Source of the DNA: an uncultured SAR116 cluster alpha proteobacterium
GTDB lineage: Bacteria > Pseudomonadota > Alphaproteobacteria > Puniceispirillales > Marisalimonadaceae
Direction: 5' to 3'
Assembly (NCBI GenBank): GCA_902616615.1
Contig: CACMTN010000016.1
Coordinates: 1 to 35,020, forward strand
DNA length: 35,020 nucleotides
The notes below the pieces were generated by a model. That model saw only the letters and a list, made by a program, of their open reading frames with translations. It was not told the origin of the DNA and made no database searches. The number at the start of each line of letters is the position of its first letter. Positions within the stretch are counted from its first letter, which is position 1. The position numbers and the translations under genes are program-made. Shown here one piece after another: positions 9,246 to 19,714 of the stretch.

Positions 9246-11462
9246 ATGAAAAATGTAAATTCAAAAGAAGTGTCTGTCTTAGTTAGTGGGCCTTTCAACG
9301 AACCATTTGACTACGTTTTAGAAGATAAAAATACCAATTTTAATGTTGGTCAAATCGTTTTAGTTCCTTTTGGAAAAAGAAAAATTGTTGGTGTAATTAT
9401 TGGGGACGGTACTAAAACCATACCTGAAACAAAATTGAAAACAGTTCTTAAAGTTTACGATCTTGATCCTTTACCAAAACCTTCAATTGAATTAATGAAT
9501 TTTGTAGCTAGTTGGTACTGTGTTACTAGAGGGCTAGTTTTAAAGATGATATTATCTCCAATAGAAGCTATTACTTCTCCAGATTTTGAAAAAGTATACA
9601 AAATTAACATTCATAATGAAAATGAAATAAAAATTACCAATAAACGTAAGTTAGTTCTAGATTTTCTACTAAATTTAGATATAGGAAAACCACAAAACGA
9701 TATAATTGAACAGACAGGTGTTTCAAAAGCAATTTTGAGAGATATGGCCAAAAAAAAATTGATACAAGAAAAAAAAGTTTACAAAACACTGAAATTAAAT
9801 CCCTATTTTTTAAAAAACTCTAAAGAAAATAAAAAAAATTATGACTTTTTAAATTTAGAACAAAAATTCTCGGTAGATAAAATAAATGATTCAATTATCA
9901 AGACAAAATCAGATTGTTTTTTGCTTGATGGGGTCCCAGGTTCTGGTAAAACTGAAACTTACTTTGAAACAGTTAGGACATGTTTAGATCAAGGTAAGCA
10001 AGCATTAATTTTACTCCCAGAAATAATTTTAACGACTGATTGGGAAAAAAGATTTTTGAAAAAATTTTCTTTTGCCCCTTTAGTTTGGAATTCTGGAATA
10101 ACAAAGAAAAAAAAGAAAAAAATTTGGTTGTCAGCATTAAACGGTTCGGCAGGAGTTATTGTAGGAGCAAGATCGGCTCTAATGCTTCCTATTTCAAATT
10201 TAGGTTTAATTGTGGTTGATGAAGAACATGAACAAGCTTTTAAACAAGAAGAAAATGTCAGGTATAATGCTAGAGATATGGCTATCTACAGGTCTACAAG
10301 ATCTTCATCTCCGATAGTTTTAGCCTCAGCAACTCCATCATTAGAAACATTCTACAACGCAAAAAATGGTAAATATATTCATTTATCTTTGCCAAAAAGA
10401 GCAACGGGAGCTACTTTACCTCATATTAAACTAATTGATTTAACTGCGCACCCACCTGGTACAGGAAAATGGCTATCTCCCTTGCTTGTAGGTGAACTAG
10501 AAAATAAATTAAACAATAAAGAACAAAGTTTATTATTTTTAAACAGAAGAGGTTACGCGCCCTTATCAATTTGCAATTCATGCGGAGATAAAATTAAGTG
10601 TGTTAATTGTGATACCTGGTTAGTTGATCATAGATCTAAAAATATATTAGTTTGTCACCATTGTGGATATTCAAGAATATTTGAAAATATATGTAAAAAA
10701 TGTGGCGTTGAAGGTCAAATTAAAGCATGTGGTCCTGGAGTTGAGCGAATCGAAGAAGAAATTAAAGAAATTTTTCCTAAGGCAAGATTAATAGTATTAT
10801 CGAGTGACACGATGAATAATCATAAAATGCTGAATGACACAGTTGAAAAAATAAAAAATAACAAAGTAGATATTATTGTAGGAACACAAATGATTGCTAA
10901 AGGTCACGATTTTCCAAATTTAAAATTAGTTGGTATTGTCGATAGTGATATTGGCTTGTCTGGTGGAGATTTAAGAGCATCAGAGAGAACTTTTCAGGTT
11001 TTACAGCAAGTATCAGGAAGATCAGGTAGACATTCAAAAAAAGAAGAAGACAAAGGTGTTGTTCTAATTCAGACATTTGATACTCAAAATCCAATAATTA
11101 ATGCTATTTCCAAAAATAATAGAAATGAATTTTTTGATAAAGAGTTAGTTTCCAGACAATACGCTAATATGCCACCTTATGGTAGGTTAGCATCTATAAT
11201 ACTGTCATCAAGATTAGAGAGAAAATTAGAAATTTATTCATTAAAATTATTGAAATTAGCACCATTTTTCAAAAATGTTAAGATTTTTGGACCTGCCCCT
11301 GCACCAATATATTTTTTGAGGGGGAGATTTAGAAGAAGATTTTTAATTAAATCTGATAAAAATGTGAATATTCAAGATGTAATTCTGAATTGGACAAGTA
11401 AAATCAATACACCAAACCATATTAAATTAACTATAGATATTGATCCATTTTCTTTTATGTAA
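9246..11462 (+). CDS. priA: Primosomal replication restart helicase PriA
   Basis: This 738-residue superfamily 2 3'-to-5' DNA helicase reloads the replisome at stalled forks. The N-terminal 3'-DNA-binding domain (about 1-100) starts VSVLVSGPFNEPFDYVL. Walker A is GVPGSGKTE with Lys235, and Walker B is VVDEEHEQ. Motif III reads SATPS. Eight zinc-binding cysteines in four CxxC pairs lie at about 443-490. GTQMIAKGHDFPNL and the QVSGRSGR motif close the helicase core. No clear Shine-Dalgarno sequence precedes the ATG. It is divergent from the transaldolase gene and lies 95 bases upstream of atpH on the same strand. Confidence 0.97.
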   Translation: MKNVNSKEVSVLVSGPFNEPFDYVLEDKNTNFNVGQIVLVPFGKRKIVGVIIGDGTKTIPETKLKTVLKVYDLDPLPKPSIELMNFVASWYCVTRGLVLKMILSPIEAITSPDFEKVYKINIHNENEIKITNKRKLVLDFLLNLDIGKPQNDIIEQTGVSKAILRDMAKKKLIQEKKVYKTLKLNPYFLKNSKENKKNYDFLNLEQKFSVDKINDSIIKTKSDCFLLDGVPGSGKTETYFETVRTCLDQGKQALILLPEIILTTDWEKRFLKKFSFAPLVWNSGITKKKKKKIWLSALNGSAGVIVGARSALMLPISNLGLIVVDEEHEQAFKQEENVRYNARDMAIYRSTRSSSPIVLASATPSLETFYNAKNGKYIHLSLPKRATGATLPHIKLIDLTAHPPGTGKWLSPLLVGELENKLNNKEQSLLFLNRRGYAPLSICNSCGDKIKCVNCDTWLVDHRSKNILVCHHCGYSRIFENICKKCGVEGQIKACGPGVERIEEEIKEIFPKARLIVLSSDTMNNHKMLNDTVEKIKNNKVDIIVGTQMIAKGHDFPNLKLVGIVDSDIGLSGGDLRASERTFQVLQQVSGRSGRHSKKEEDKGVVLIQTFDTQNPIINAISKNNRNEFFDKELVSRQYANMPPYGRLASIILSSRLERKLEIYSLKLLKLAPFFKNVKIFGPAPAPIYFLRGRFRRRFLIKSDKNVNIQDVILNWTSKINTPNHIKLTIDIDPFSFM

Positions 11463-11557
11463 AATTAATTCAATTTGCTGCCCTTGTTACTTGCAATGAT
11501 ATGAATGCTGTGGTAGCAATCCATATTATTTTAATTACTTAAAAAGGAAGTATTAAG

Positions 11558-12109
11558 ATGGGCGTTTCATCTGGTTTATCAGGTAGATATGCTAAGGCTA
11601 TATATGAATTAGCTGAAGAAAAAAAGATTTTAACAAAAATAGTTGATGACTTTAATCGCCTAAAAAAGTTGCTTATAGAAAGTGATTCTTTGTCTAATTT
11701 AATCAAGTCACCAGCGATATCTAAATCTGATAAACAAAGTTCAATACTTAAAATTTTAAATAAAGCTAAAGTTCAAAAATTAACTGTAAAATTTTTTGGA
11801 ACTTTGGCAAATAATGGAAGATTAATATTAATCAACGAAGTAATTGATGACTTTTTATCAGAAGTGTCTAGAATTAAAGGCGAGATTAAAGCAGAAGTTA
11901 CATCCTCTTTTAAACTTGACCATGAGCAACAAAAAAAAGTTGTAGCAGCAATATCTGAAGCAACAGGTATAAAAAATATAATATTATCAACAAGCGTTGA
12001 TGAAAGTTTGATTGGAGGCCTTATTGTTAAGATAGGTTCCAAAATGATAGATAACTCATTAAAAACTAAATTAAATAGACTTGAAATAGCTATGAGAGGT
12101 ACAAATTGA
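11558..12109 (+). CDS. atpH: ATP synthase F1 delta subunit
   Basis: This 183-residue subunit is part of the peripheral stalk linking the F1 head to the membrane b subunits. It begins with [15 protein letters not shown], typical of the delta/OSCP N-terminal helical domain, and ends with the conserved [21 protein letters not shown] block. It has an AAAAAGGAAG ribosome-binding site. It is the first gene of atpHAGDC, as usual in alphaproteobacteria, whose F0 genes lie elsewhere. Its TGA stop shares one base with the ATG of atpA. The 95 bases between priA and this gene hold no hairpin or promoter that I can defend. Confidence 0.97.
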   Translation: MGVSSGLSGRYAKAIYELAEEKKILTKIVDDFNRLKKLLIESDSLSNLIKSPAISKSDKQSSILKILNKAKVQKLTVKFFGTLANNGRLILINEVIDDFLSEVSRIKGEIKAEVTSSFKLDHEQQKKVVAAISEATGIKNIILSTSVDESLIGGLIVKIGSKMIDNSLKTKLNRLEIAMRGTN

Positions 12110-13644
12110 TGGATATTCGTGCAGCAGAAATATCAACTATATTAAAAGATCAGATTGAAAACTTCGGCATTGATGCTGAAGTTACCGAAGTTGGTAAGGT
12201 TTTATCAGTAGGTGATGGAATTGCGCGTGTTTACGGGCTAGACCAAATACAAGCTGGTGAGATGGTTGAGTTTCCTGGTGGTATTGCTGGAATGGCTTTA
12301 AACCTTGAAAGAGATAATGTTGGCGTAGTTATATTTGGCAGTGATAAAACAATTAAAGAAGGTGATGTTGTCAAAAGAACAGGCTCAATTGTTGACGTGC
12401 CAATAGGTAAAGGTCTCCTAGGAAGAGTTGTTGATGCACTTGGTAATCCTATAGATGGAAAGGGTGCTCTAAAAAACGTTAAAAGATCAAGGGTTGAAAC
12501 TAAAGCTCCAGGTATTATGCCAAGAGAATCAGTTAGTGAACCTATGCAAACAGGCTTAAAAGCAATCGATTCCCTTATTCCTGTAGGAAGAGGACAAAGA
12601 GAGCTTATTATCGGAGACAGACAAACAGGTAAAACAGCTATTGCAATAGATACTTTTTTAAACCAAAAGAGTACTAATGATAAGGCTGGTAAAGATGATA
12701 CTAAGAAATTGTTCTGTATTTATGTGGCAGTGGGTCAAAAAAGATCAACAGTAGCACAAATTGTAAAAACTTTAGAGGAAAGAGGAGCGTTAGAGTATTC
12801 TATCGTAGTAGCAGCTACGGCATCTGATCCAGCTCCTATGCAATTTCTTGCACCTTATTCTGCTGCTGCTATGGGTGAGTTTTTTAGAGATAATGGGATG
12901 CACGCGGTTGTTGTATATGATGATTTATCAAAACAAGCAGTTGCCTATAGACAAATGTCTCTCCTTCTAAGGAGACCTCCAGGAAGAGAAGCTTATCCTG
13001 GTGATGTGTTTTATTTACATTCTCGTTTACTTGAAAGAGCAGCAAAATTAAATGGTGAAAATGGATCTGGATCTCTAACAGCCCTTCCAATAATTGAAAC
13101 ACAAGGTGGTGACGTTTCTGCATTCATTCCAACTAATGTTATTTCAATTACAGATGGTCAAATTTTTTTAGAAACAGAACTCTTTTATAAAGGTATTAGG
13201 CCAGCTGTTAACGTTGGTTTATCTGTTTCAAGAGTTGGATCAGCTGCTCAAATTAAAGCTATGAAACAAGTAGCTGGTACAATTAAGCTAGACTTAGCAC
13301 AATATCGAGAAATGGCCGCTTTCGCACAATTTGCATCTGATATGGATGCTTCAACAAGACAACTTTTATCAAGAGGAGAAAGGTTAACTGAATTACTTAA
13401 ACAACCTCAATATTCACCAATGGATGTTGAAAAACAAGTTGCAGTTATTTTTGCTGGAGTGAAAGGATATTTAGATCAAATCCCAACGCAAAAAATTGGT
13501 GAGTTTGAACAGTCACTTATCCAAAAACTAAATACCAAGAGCTCTAATATTTTAGAATCCATAAGAAAAGATAAGTTTATTTCAGATGATACTGAAAAAG
13601 CTCTTAAAGACACACTAGACGAATTAGTAAAGAATTTTTCTTAG
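12109..13644 (+). CDS. atpA: ATP synthase F1 alpha subunit
   Basis: This 511-residue regulatory nucleotide-binding subunit belongs to the alpha3-beta3 head. The P-loop GDRQTGKTA has Lys175, as in Escherichia coli AtpA. The arginine-finger region reads [10 protein letters not shown], and the N-terminal beta-barrel begins near [11 protein letters not shown]. The frame also opens with a TTG three bases upstream, but the ATG at 12109 (MDIRAAEIS) is the usual start. It forms a TGATG overlap with atpH, with GAGAGGT as ribosome-binding site. Confidence 0.98.
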   Translation: MDIRAAEISTILKDQIENFGIDAEVTEVGKVLSVGDGIARVYGLDQIQAGEMVEFPGGIAGMALNLERDNVGVVIFGSDKTIKEGDVVKRTGSIVDVPIGKGLLGRVVDALGNPIDGKGALKNVKRSRVETKAPGIMPRESVSEPMQTGLKAIDSLIPVGRGQRELIIGDRQTGKTAIAIDTFLNQKSTNDKAGKDDTKKLFCIYVAVGQKRSTVAQIVKTLEERGALEYSIVVAATASDPAPMQFLAPYSAAAMGEFFRDNGMHAVVVYDDLSKQAVAYRQMSLLLRRPPGREAYPGDVFYLHSRLLERAAKLNGENGSGSLTALPIIETQGGDVSAFIPTNVISITDGQIFLETELFYKGIRPAVNVGLSVSRVGSAAQIKAMKQVAGTIKLDLAQYREMAAFAQFASDMDASTRQLLSRGERLTELLKQPQYSPMDVEKQVAVIFAGVKGYLDQIPTQKIGEFEQSLIQKLNTKSSNILESIRKDKFISDDTEKALKDTLDELVKNFS

Positions 13645-13671
13645 ATAATTTTAATAAGTAAGGATTAGGTA

Positions 13672-14544
13672 ATGCCTTCTTTAAAAGACCTTAAAAATAG
13701 AATTGGTTCAGTCAAATCTACACAAAAAATTACATCAGCGATGAAGATGGTTGCTGCTGCTAAACTACGTAAAGCTCAAGAGCAAGCATTAGCCTCTAGA
13801 CCATACACTTCCCTTATGGATAGGGTTGTATCTAAAATTTCTTCTAAAGCAATTGAAGGCTCTATAGATTTATTAAGTGGTAAAGAAGAAATTAAAACTC
13901 ATTTATTAGTTGTTTTTTCTGCAGATAGAGGATTATGTGGTGGTTTTAACGGATCAATTACAAGATCAGTTAGATCTGAAATTAAAAAATTAAAAGACGA
14001 TGGTATAAATGTTAAGTTACTTTTGGTAGGGAAAAAATCTGCTGATGCACTTAATAGAGAATTTAGTGACTTATTTGTTGAAAAAATAGATGGAAATTCT
14101 GCAAAACCAAGTTATACAGATGCCGAGGTTTTAGCTAAAAAAATAATTGATTTGTTTGATAATAATGAATTTGGTGTATGCAGAGTTATATTTAATAAAT
14201 TTGTTTCTGCAATTACTCAAGAAGTTACTTTTAAATCCCTTATCCCTGTAGAACTTAAAAATGTTGAGATTAATGAAGATGACTCTAGTTCAATATATGA
14301 GTTTGAACCAAGCGAAGAAGAAATATTGAATGATCTATTACCTCGAAATTTAGCAACACAATTATATAGTTCTCAAATTGAAAGTACAGCAAGTGAACTA
14401 GCTGCTAGAATGACTGCAATGGATAATGCTACTAGGAATGCTGGCGAGATGATAGATAATTTAACTCTACAATATAATAGAACAAGACAAGCTGTTATTA
14501 CTAAAGAATTAATTGAAATTATATCAGGTGCAGAAGCCTTATAA
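13672..14544 (+). CDS. atpG: ATP synthase F1 gamma subunit
   Basis: This 290-residue central rotor shaft couples proton flow to the catalytic sites. The N-terminal helix starts MPSLKDLKNRIGSVKSTQKI with MKMVAAAKLRKAQ. The middle domain has SADRGLCGGFN, and the C-terminal helix has ELAARMTAMDNATRNA and NRTRQAVITKELIEI. Length and motifs are normal for the family. The ATG is 27 bases after atpA, with AAGGATT upstream. Confidence 0.98.
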   Translation: MPSLKDLKNRIGSVKSTQKITSAMKMVAAAKLRKAQEQALASRPYTSLMDRVVSKISSKAIEGSIDLLSGKEEIKTHLLVVFSADRGLCGGFNGSITRSVRSEIKKLKDDGINVKLLLVGKKSADALNREFSDLFVEKIDGNSAKPSYTDAEVLAKKIIDLFDNNEFGVCRVIFNKFVSAITQEVTFKSLIPVELKNVEINEDDSSSIYEFEPSEEEILNDLLPRNLATQLYSSQIESTASELAARMTAMDNATRNAGEMIDNLTLQYNRTRQAVITKELIEIISGAEAL

Positions 14545-14547
14545 TAA

Positions 14548-15999
<1,452 letters not shown>

Positions 16000-16027
16000 T
16001 TTTTTTTCGTTTTGAGATGAGGTAATA

Positions 16028-16426
16028 ATGGCAGAAACAACTAATTTAGAAGTAGTAACACCATCAGCTATAATTTTATCTGAACCAGTAGAAATGGTTG
16101 TTATCCCAGGATCAGACGGACAAATTGGTGCCCTTGCAAGACATTCCAAAGTTATATCTACTTTGGATAGAGGTTTAGTTGATATTTTTAATGATAATAA
16201 AATTTCATCACAGATAATGATAGATGGTGGTATAGCTGAAATAAATGAAACAACTGTCACAATATTAACAGAAAGAGCTGAAAAGATTGATAGAGCCAAT
16301 AAACAAGTTCTTGAAGAAAAACTTTTAGCTTTTCAGTCTCAAGAAAATCATAACGACCAAAATATTGCAGATCTTGCAATCAAAAATTCTTCTTTTATCA
16401 GAGCTGTTTTAGCTAAAATAGGTTAA
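16028..16426 (+). CDS. atpC: ATP synthase F1 epsilon subunit
   Basis: This 132-residue subunit at the foot of the gamma shaft regulates ATP hydrolysis. The N-terminal beta-sandwich has LEVVTPSAIIL, VEMVVIPGSDGQIGAL and the ARHSKVIS block, followed by a helical C-terminal tail. GATGAGGT serves as ribosome-binding site. It is the last gene of the atp operon. Its stop lies one base from the stop of the convergent second amidase, leaving no room for a separate intergenic terminator. Confidence 0.96.
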   Translation: MAETTNLEVVTPSAIILSEPVEMVVIPGSDGQIGALARHSKVISTLDRGLVDIFNDNKISSQIMIDGGIAEINETTVTILTERAEKIDRANKQVLEEKLLAFQSQENHNDQNIADLAIKNSSFIRAVLAKIG

Positions 16427-16427
16427 A

Positions 16428-17717
16428 TTATTTTTGCAATATTTTTTCTATTTCAGAACTTACATTTAAAAGATAGTCATCCTTATTTGTTATAGCGTTT
16501 AACATGATCCCAATAGGCTTTTTATTTTCAAAATAAGGTATAGAAATACTACAACCATTCATATAGTTAGCTAGGGTTGTGTTTCTTAATGAGATTAAAT
16601 TTGCTTCATCATAGAATTCACTATTTTTACATTTTTCTATTAAAGGTGGTCTTATCGTGACAGTTGGCATTAGTAAAAAATTATTTTTTAAAAACGCATT
16701 AAATTCTTCGATTAAATTTTCTCTTGTTTTTTTCAATAAATTATATTCAATAGCTGTAACTTCGTTTGCTCTTTCTATCCGTCTTAATACATTTGGATCA
16801 ATTAAATTTTTTTTTTCATTATACAAATAAAAATATTCTGTTGCGCATTCTACTGACGCAAACTGCCATATTGGTACTTTTTTGTATAAATCTAGAATTG
16901 GTAAATTCATTTCAATGACGTCGTATCCACTTCTAATAATTTTTTTCCTAGCTAAGTCAAAAGAAACTCTAATTTCAGGTTCTATATTTTCAAATCCAAA
17001 ATTAGAAGGAATTATTAATTTTGGATTTTTATTTTGTAATTTCACTTGTTTAGTATCTATTTTTCTTCTCATGGCATCGTAGCCAAGTTTACAAAGTTCA
17101 ATTTTTTTAGCCATTAATCCAACACTATCTAGGCTAGAAGAGAGGGTGAGTACACCTTGTCGTGAAATACTGTTTTGTGTAGGTTTAAAGCCCGTAATTC
17201 CTGTAAAGGCAGCTGGTATTCTTGTTGAACCTCCAGTATCAGTTCCTATAGCAATATCAGATAAATTTAAAGCTACTGACACAGCTCCACCAGATGTTGA
17301 TCCACCCGGTACAGCACCAGGATATAAGGGGTTCTCTGGAGTACCGTAATGAGGATTTATTCCCAAACCTGAGTAGGCAAGTTCAGTCATATTTGTATGT
17401 CCAAGAAGTAAACCACCAGCTTTTCTTATATTAGAGATACATTTTGCATCACTCAGAGAAATATAGGGTTTTAAAAACTTAGTTCCTCCTCTTGTATGAT
17501 ACCCCTTAACATCAAATAAATCTTTTACAGATATTATTAAACCCTTTAATAATCCATTTTCAAGTTTACTTATTTTGTTCAGCTGGATTTCAAAATCTTT
17601 TTCAAACAGCTCAGTAAATACATTTTCAATATACTTTGGATTACTTTTAAATTTTGTTAGAATTCTAACAACTTTATTAACAAGCTTCTCATTATTTGAG
17701 TTAATTTTTTTTTTCAT
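16428..17717 (-). CDS. Second amidase-signature family amidohydrolase
   Basis: This 429-residue amidase-signature enzyme is distinct from the one at 3306. The triad is Lys65 (SVKDLFD), Ser142 (GGSTSGGA) and the nucleophile Ser164 (GTDTGGSTR). TELAYSGLG and the GFKPT block are also typical. It lacks a signal peptide, so it is probably cytoplasmic. No gatB or gatC is adjacent and the length is short for GatA, so a role in transamidation is unlikely. It sits between the convergent atpC and the rppH start side, 5 bases downstream of rppH, and is probably read as the tail of the rppH-ctpA transcript. The substrate is unknown. The N-terminal 40 residues are lysine-rich and not recognised. Confidence 0.88.
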   Translation of the reverse strand: MKKKINSNNEKLVNKVVRILTKFKSNPKYIENVFTELFEKDFEIQLNKISKLENGLLKGLIISVKDLFDVKGYHTRGGTKFLKPYISLSDAKCISNIRKAGGLLLGHTNMTELAYSGLGINPHYGTPENPLYPGAVPGGSTSGGAVSVALNLSDIAIGTDTGGSTRIPAAFTGITGFKPTQNSISRQGVLTLSSSLDSVGLMAKKIELCKLGYDAMRRKIDTKQVKLQNKNPKLIIPSNFGFENIEPEIRVSFDLARKKIIRSGYDVIEMNLPILDLYKKVPIWQFASVECATEYFYLYNEKKNLIDPNVLRRIERANEVTAIEYNLLKKTRENLIEEFNAFLKNNFLLMPTVTIRPPLIEKCKNSEFYDEANLISLRNTTLANYMNGCSISIPYFENKKPIGIMLNAITNKDDYLLNVSSEIEKILQK

Positions 17718-17722
17718 AATAA

Positions 17723-18238
17723 TTAATTAAAGTTTGCAGCGATAAAGTTATTGATCAAGGGAACGAATATTTTATTAATTTTGCTGTAAATATCTTTCTT
17801 AAATGAAACTGCCTTATCAGGTAATAATTCTGGATCAAGCCACATCCAGTTTTTAAATTCTGGATGACTAGTATTAATATCTATTTCTTTATCCTCACCA
17901 ATAAAATTAAATAAGAGCCACCTTTGAGTTTGTCCTCTATACTTTCCTTGCCAAAGATTGTTTGCTAATGGTAAAGGAATATCATAACTCAACCATTCTG
18001 GATATTCGCTCACAAAATCAACATTAATTATACTTGTCTCCTCTTTTAATTCTCTATATCCAGCATCAATAGGTAGTTCACCTTTGTCAATACCTCCTTG
18101 TGGTAATTGCCATGCTTCAGCTTTGTTATCAAGTCTTTGTCCACAAAACACGTTTCCACTTTTATTGAAAACCATTAAGCCAACACAAGAACGATAAGGT
18201 CTTTCTAAAAAAGGGATATTATTTTTTTTTATATTCAA
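17723..18238 (-). CDS. rppH: RNA 5'-pyrophosphohydrolase RppH (Nudix)
   Basis: This 171-residue Nudix hydrolase removes pyrophosphate from the 5' triphosphate of mRNA and so triggers decay. It starts with the family-typical RPYRSCVGLMVFN, and the QLPQGGIDKGE segment opens the Nudix box at about 48-70, with RELKEET carrying the metal-binding glutamates. The final small residue of the box is Ser in place of Gly. It lies 12 bases after ctpA on the same strand, an arrangement conserved in alphaproteobacteria. Confidence 0.94.
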   Translation of the reverse strand: MNIKKNNIPFLERPYRSCVGLMVFNKSGNVFCGQRLDNKAEAWQLPQGGIDKGELPIDAGYRELKEETSIINVDFVSEYPEWLSYDIPLPLANNLWQGKYRGQTQRWLLFNFIGEDKEIDINTSHPEFKNWMWLDPELLPDKAVSFKKDIYSKINKIFVPLINNFIAANFN

Positions 18239-18250
18239 TTGCTAAAACTA

Positions 18251-19615
18251 CTAATTTTTTTTTCGGATTTGTTTTTTCACAATTTCGGCGGTAGAAATTA
18301 TTCTTTTTTTATTACTAAACAAATTAATTCCTCTTATAAGGTCAACAGCTCTAGATATTTGATCATCTTGCAAAAGTTTTTCAACTGGTGTTAATTCTAG
18401 TTGATCAACATTATCCTTTTTTGTCTCTTGATCTTTTTTGTCTAAGGCTCCTCTTAAATTTTCTTCTCGCCTATTTTCTGATGTTTCACTAGTAAATTCA
18501 GTTATACCAGCCTCCACAACAATATCAGGTTCAATGCCTTTAGCTTGTATTGATATTCCACTTGGTGTGTAATATCTTGCGGTTGTAAGTCTCATTGCAC
18601 CATTACCTGCTAAAGGTATTATAGATTGAACTGATCCTTTACCAAAACTACGAGTGCCAACTATTATTGCTCTTGAATGATCTTTAAGAGCTCCTGCTAC
18701 AATTTCGCTAGCAGATGCCGATCCACTATTGATAAGAACTATCATTGGTTTACCATCAATTATATCACCTTTTTTTGCAAAAATTCTTGAAGAATCATCA
18801 TCTTTTCTTCCTTGGGTTGATACTATTTCTCCTTGATGCAAAAAAGAGTCAGCAACTGAAATTGATTGGTTTAAAAGACCTCCTGGATTATTTCTTAAAT
18901 CTAATATTAGTCCTTGAAATTTTTTTCCAAGTTCCTTTTTAATTTCCTCCACTGATTTTTTTAGACCAGCAGTTGTTGTGTCTGAAAAGGTAGTTAATCG
19001 TACATAACCTATGTTTTTAATAATGTTGTGTCTAACAGATCTGATTTTTATGACGTCCCTAATAATTTCAATTTCAAAAGGATCTTTTTTATCACGTACA
19101 ACAGTTATAACGACCTTGCTTCCAACAGGTCCTCGCAATTGAGATACAGCGTCATTTATTGAAAGCCCCCTAATTGACTCTCCATTAATACCAATAATTA
19201 AATCACCTGACTTCATACCTGCTTTAGCAGCTGGAGTGTCGTCTATTGGTGAGACAACCTTAACCACTCCATCTTCCATGGTTATTTCGATACCTAAACC
19301 ACCAAATTTTCCTTTGGTTTTTACCTGCATATCTTTATATGATTCTGGGCTTAAATAAGATGAGTGGGGGTCAAGAGATTGAAGCATCCCTGAAATTGCT
19401 GCTTCAATAAGTTTCTTGTCAGTGACTTCCTCAACGTACTGTTCCTGTACTCTTTGAAAAACATCACCAAAAAGATTTAGCTGTTTGTATGTTTCTTGAC
19501 GATTTTGCGCACTAGCTAAATTTTGTTCAATCAAACAGATGTTAATAACCAAAAAAAAAGCAAAAAAGATATTAATCTTTTTATTTATATTAAATATAGA
19601 GATTCTTTTAATCAT
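18251..19615 (-). CDS. ctpA: C-terminal processing protease CtpA (S41, PDZ)
   Basis: This 454-residue serine protease is exported across the inner membrane and processes envelope proteins or cell-wall hydrolases. A hydrophobic N-terminal segment (about 14-30) serves as signal or anchor. The PDZ domain is at about 100-185, with GGLGIEI and the GDLIIGINGESI strand. The S41 core has LDLRNNPGGLL, the catalytic Ser301 in GSASASEI and Lys326 in SFGKGSVQ, 25 residues apart as in Prc. The C-terminal about 60 residues are charged and low in complexity. In many alphaproteobacteria a murein hydrolase activator (envC-like) gene sits just upstream; here only 99 A+T-rich bases separate it from gpmI. Confidence 0.95.
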   Translation of the reverse strand: MIKRISIFNINKKINIFFAFFLVINICLIEQNLASAQNRQETYKQLNLFGDVFQRVQEQYVEEVTDKKLIEAAISGMLQSLDPHSSYLSPESYKDMQVKTKGKFGGLGIEITMEDGVVKVVSPIDDTPAAKAGMKSGDLIIGINGESIRGLSINDAVSQLRGPVGSKVVITVVRDKKDPFEIEIIRDVIKIRSVRHNIIKNIGYVRLTTFSDTTTAGLKKSVEEIKKELGKKFQGLILDLRNNPGGLLNQSISVADSFLHQGEIVSTQGRKDDDSSRIFAKKGDIIDGKPMIVLINSGSASASEIVAGALKDHSRAIIVGTRSFGKGSVQSIIPLAGNGAMRLTTARYYTPSGISIQAKGIEPDIVVEAGITEFTSETSENRREENLRGALDKKDQETKKDNVDQLELTPVEKLLQDDQISRAVDLIRGINLFSNKKRIISTAEIVKKQIRKKN

Positions 19616-19714
19616 TTGATCAGGCCTAAATTCAAGTTAGAAACGTATAATAATAATAATAATATAGAATATATTTAGTACAGCAACTATAGAAAAATCT
19701 AATCATAATTTTTA

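Noticed and set aside
11463-11557. Promoter or small RNA ahead of atpH
   Set aside because: Only poor hexamer matches (TTGCTG with 17- or 19-base spacers) and no stable hairpin could be found.
19648-19668. (ATA)n run as a functional repeat or phase-variation tract
   Set aside because: It is short, lies in an A+T-rich gap, and triplet changes would not alter a reading frame.
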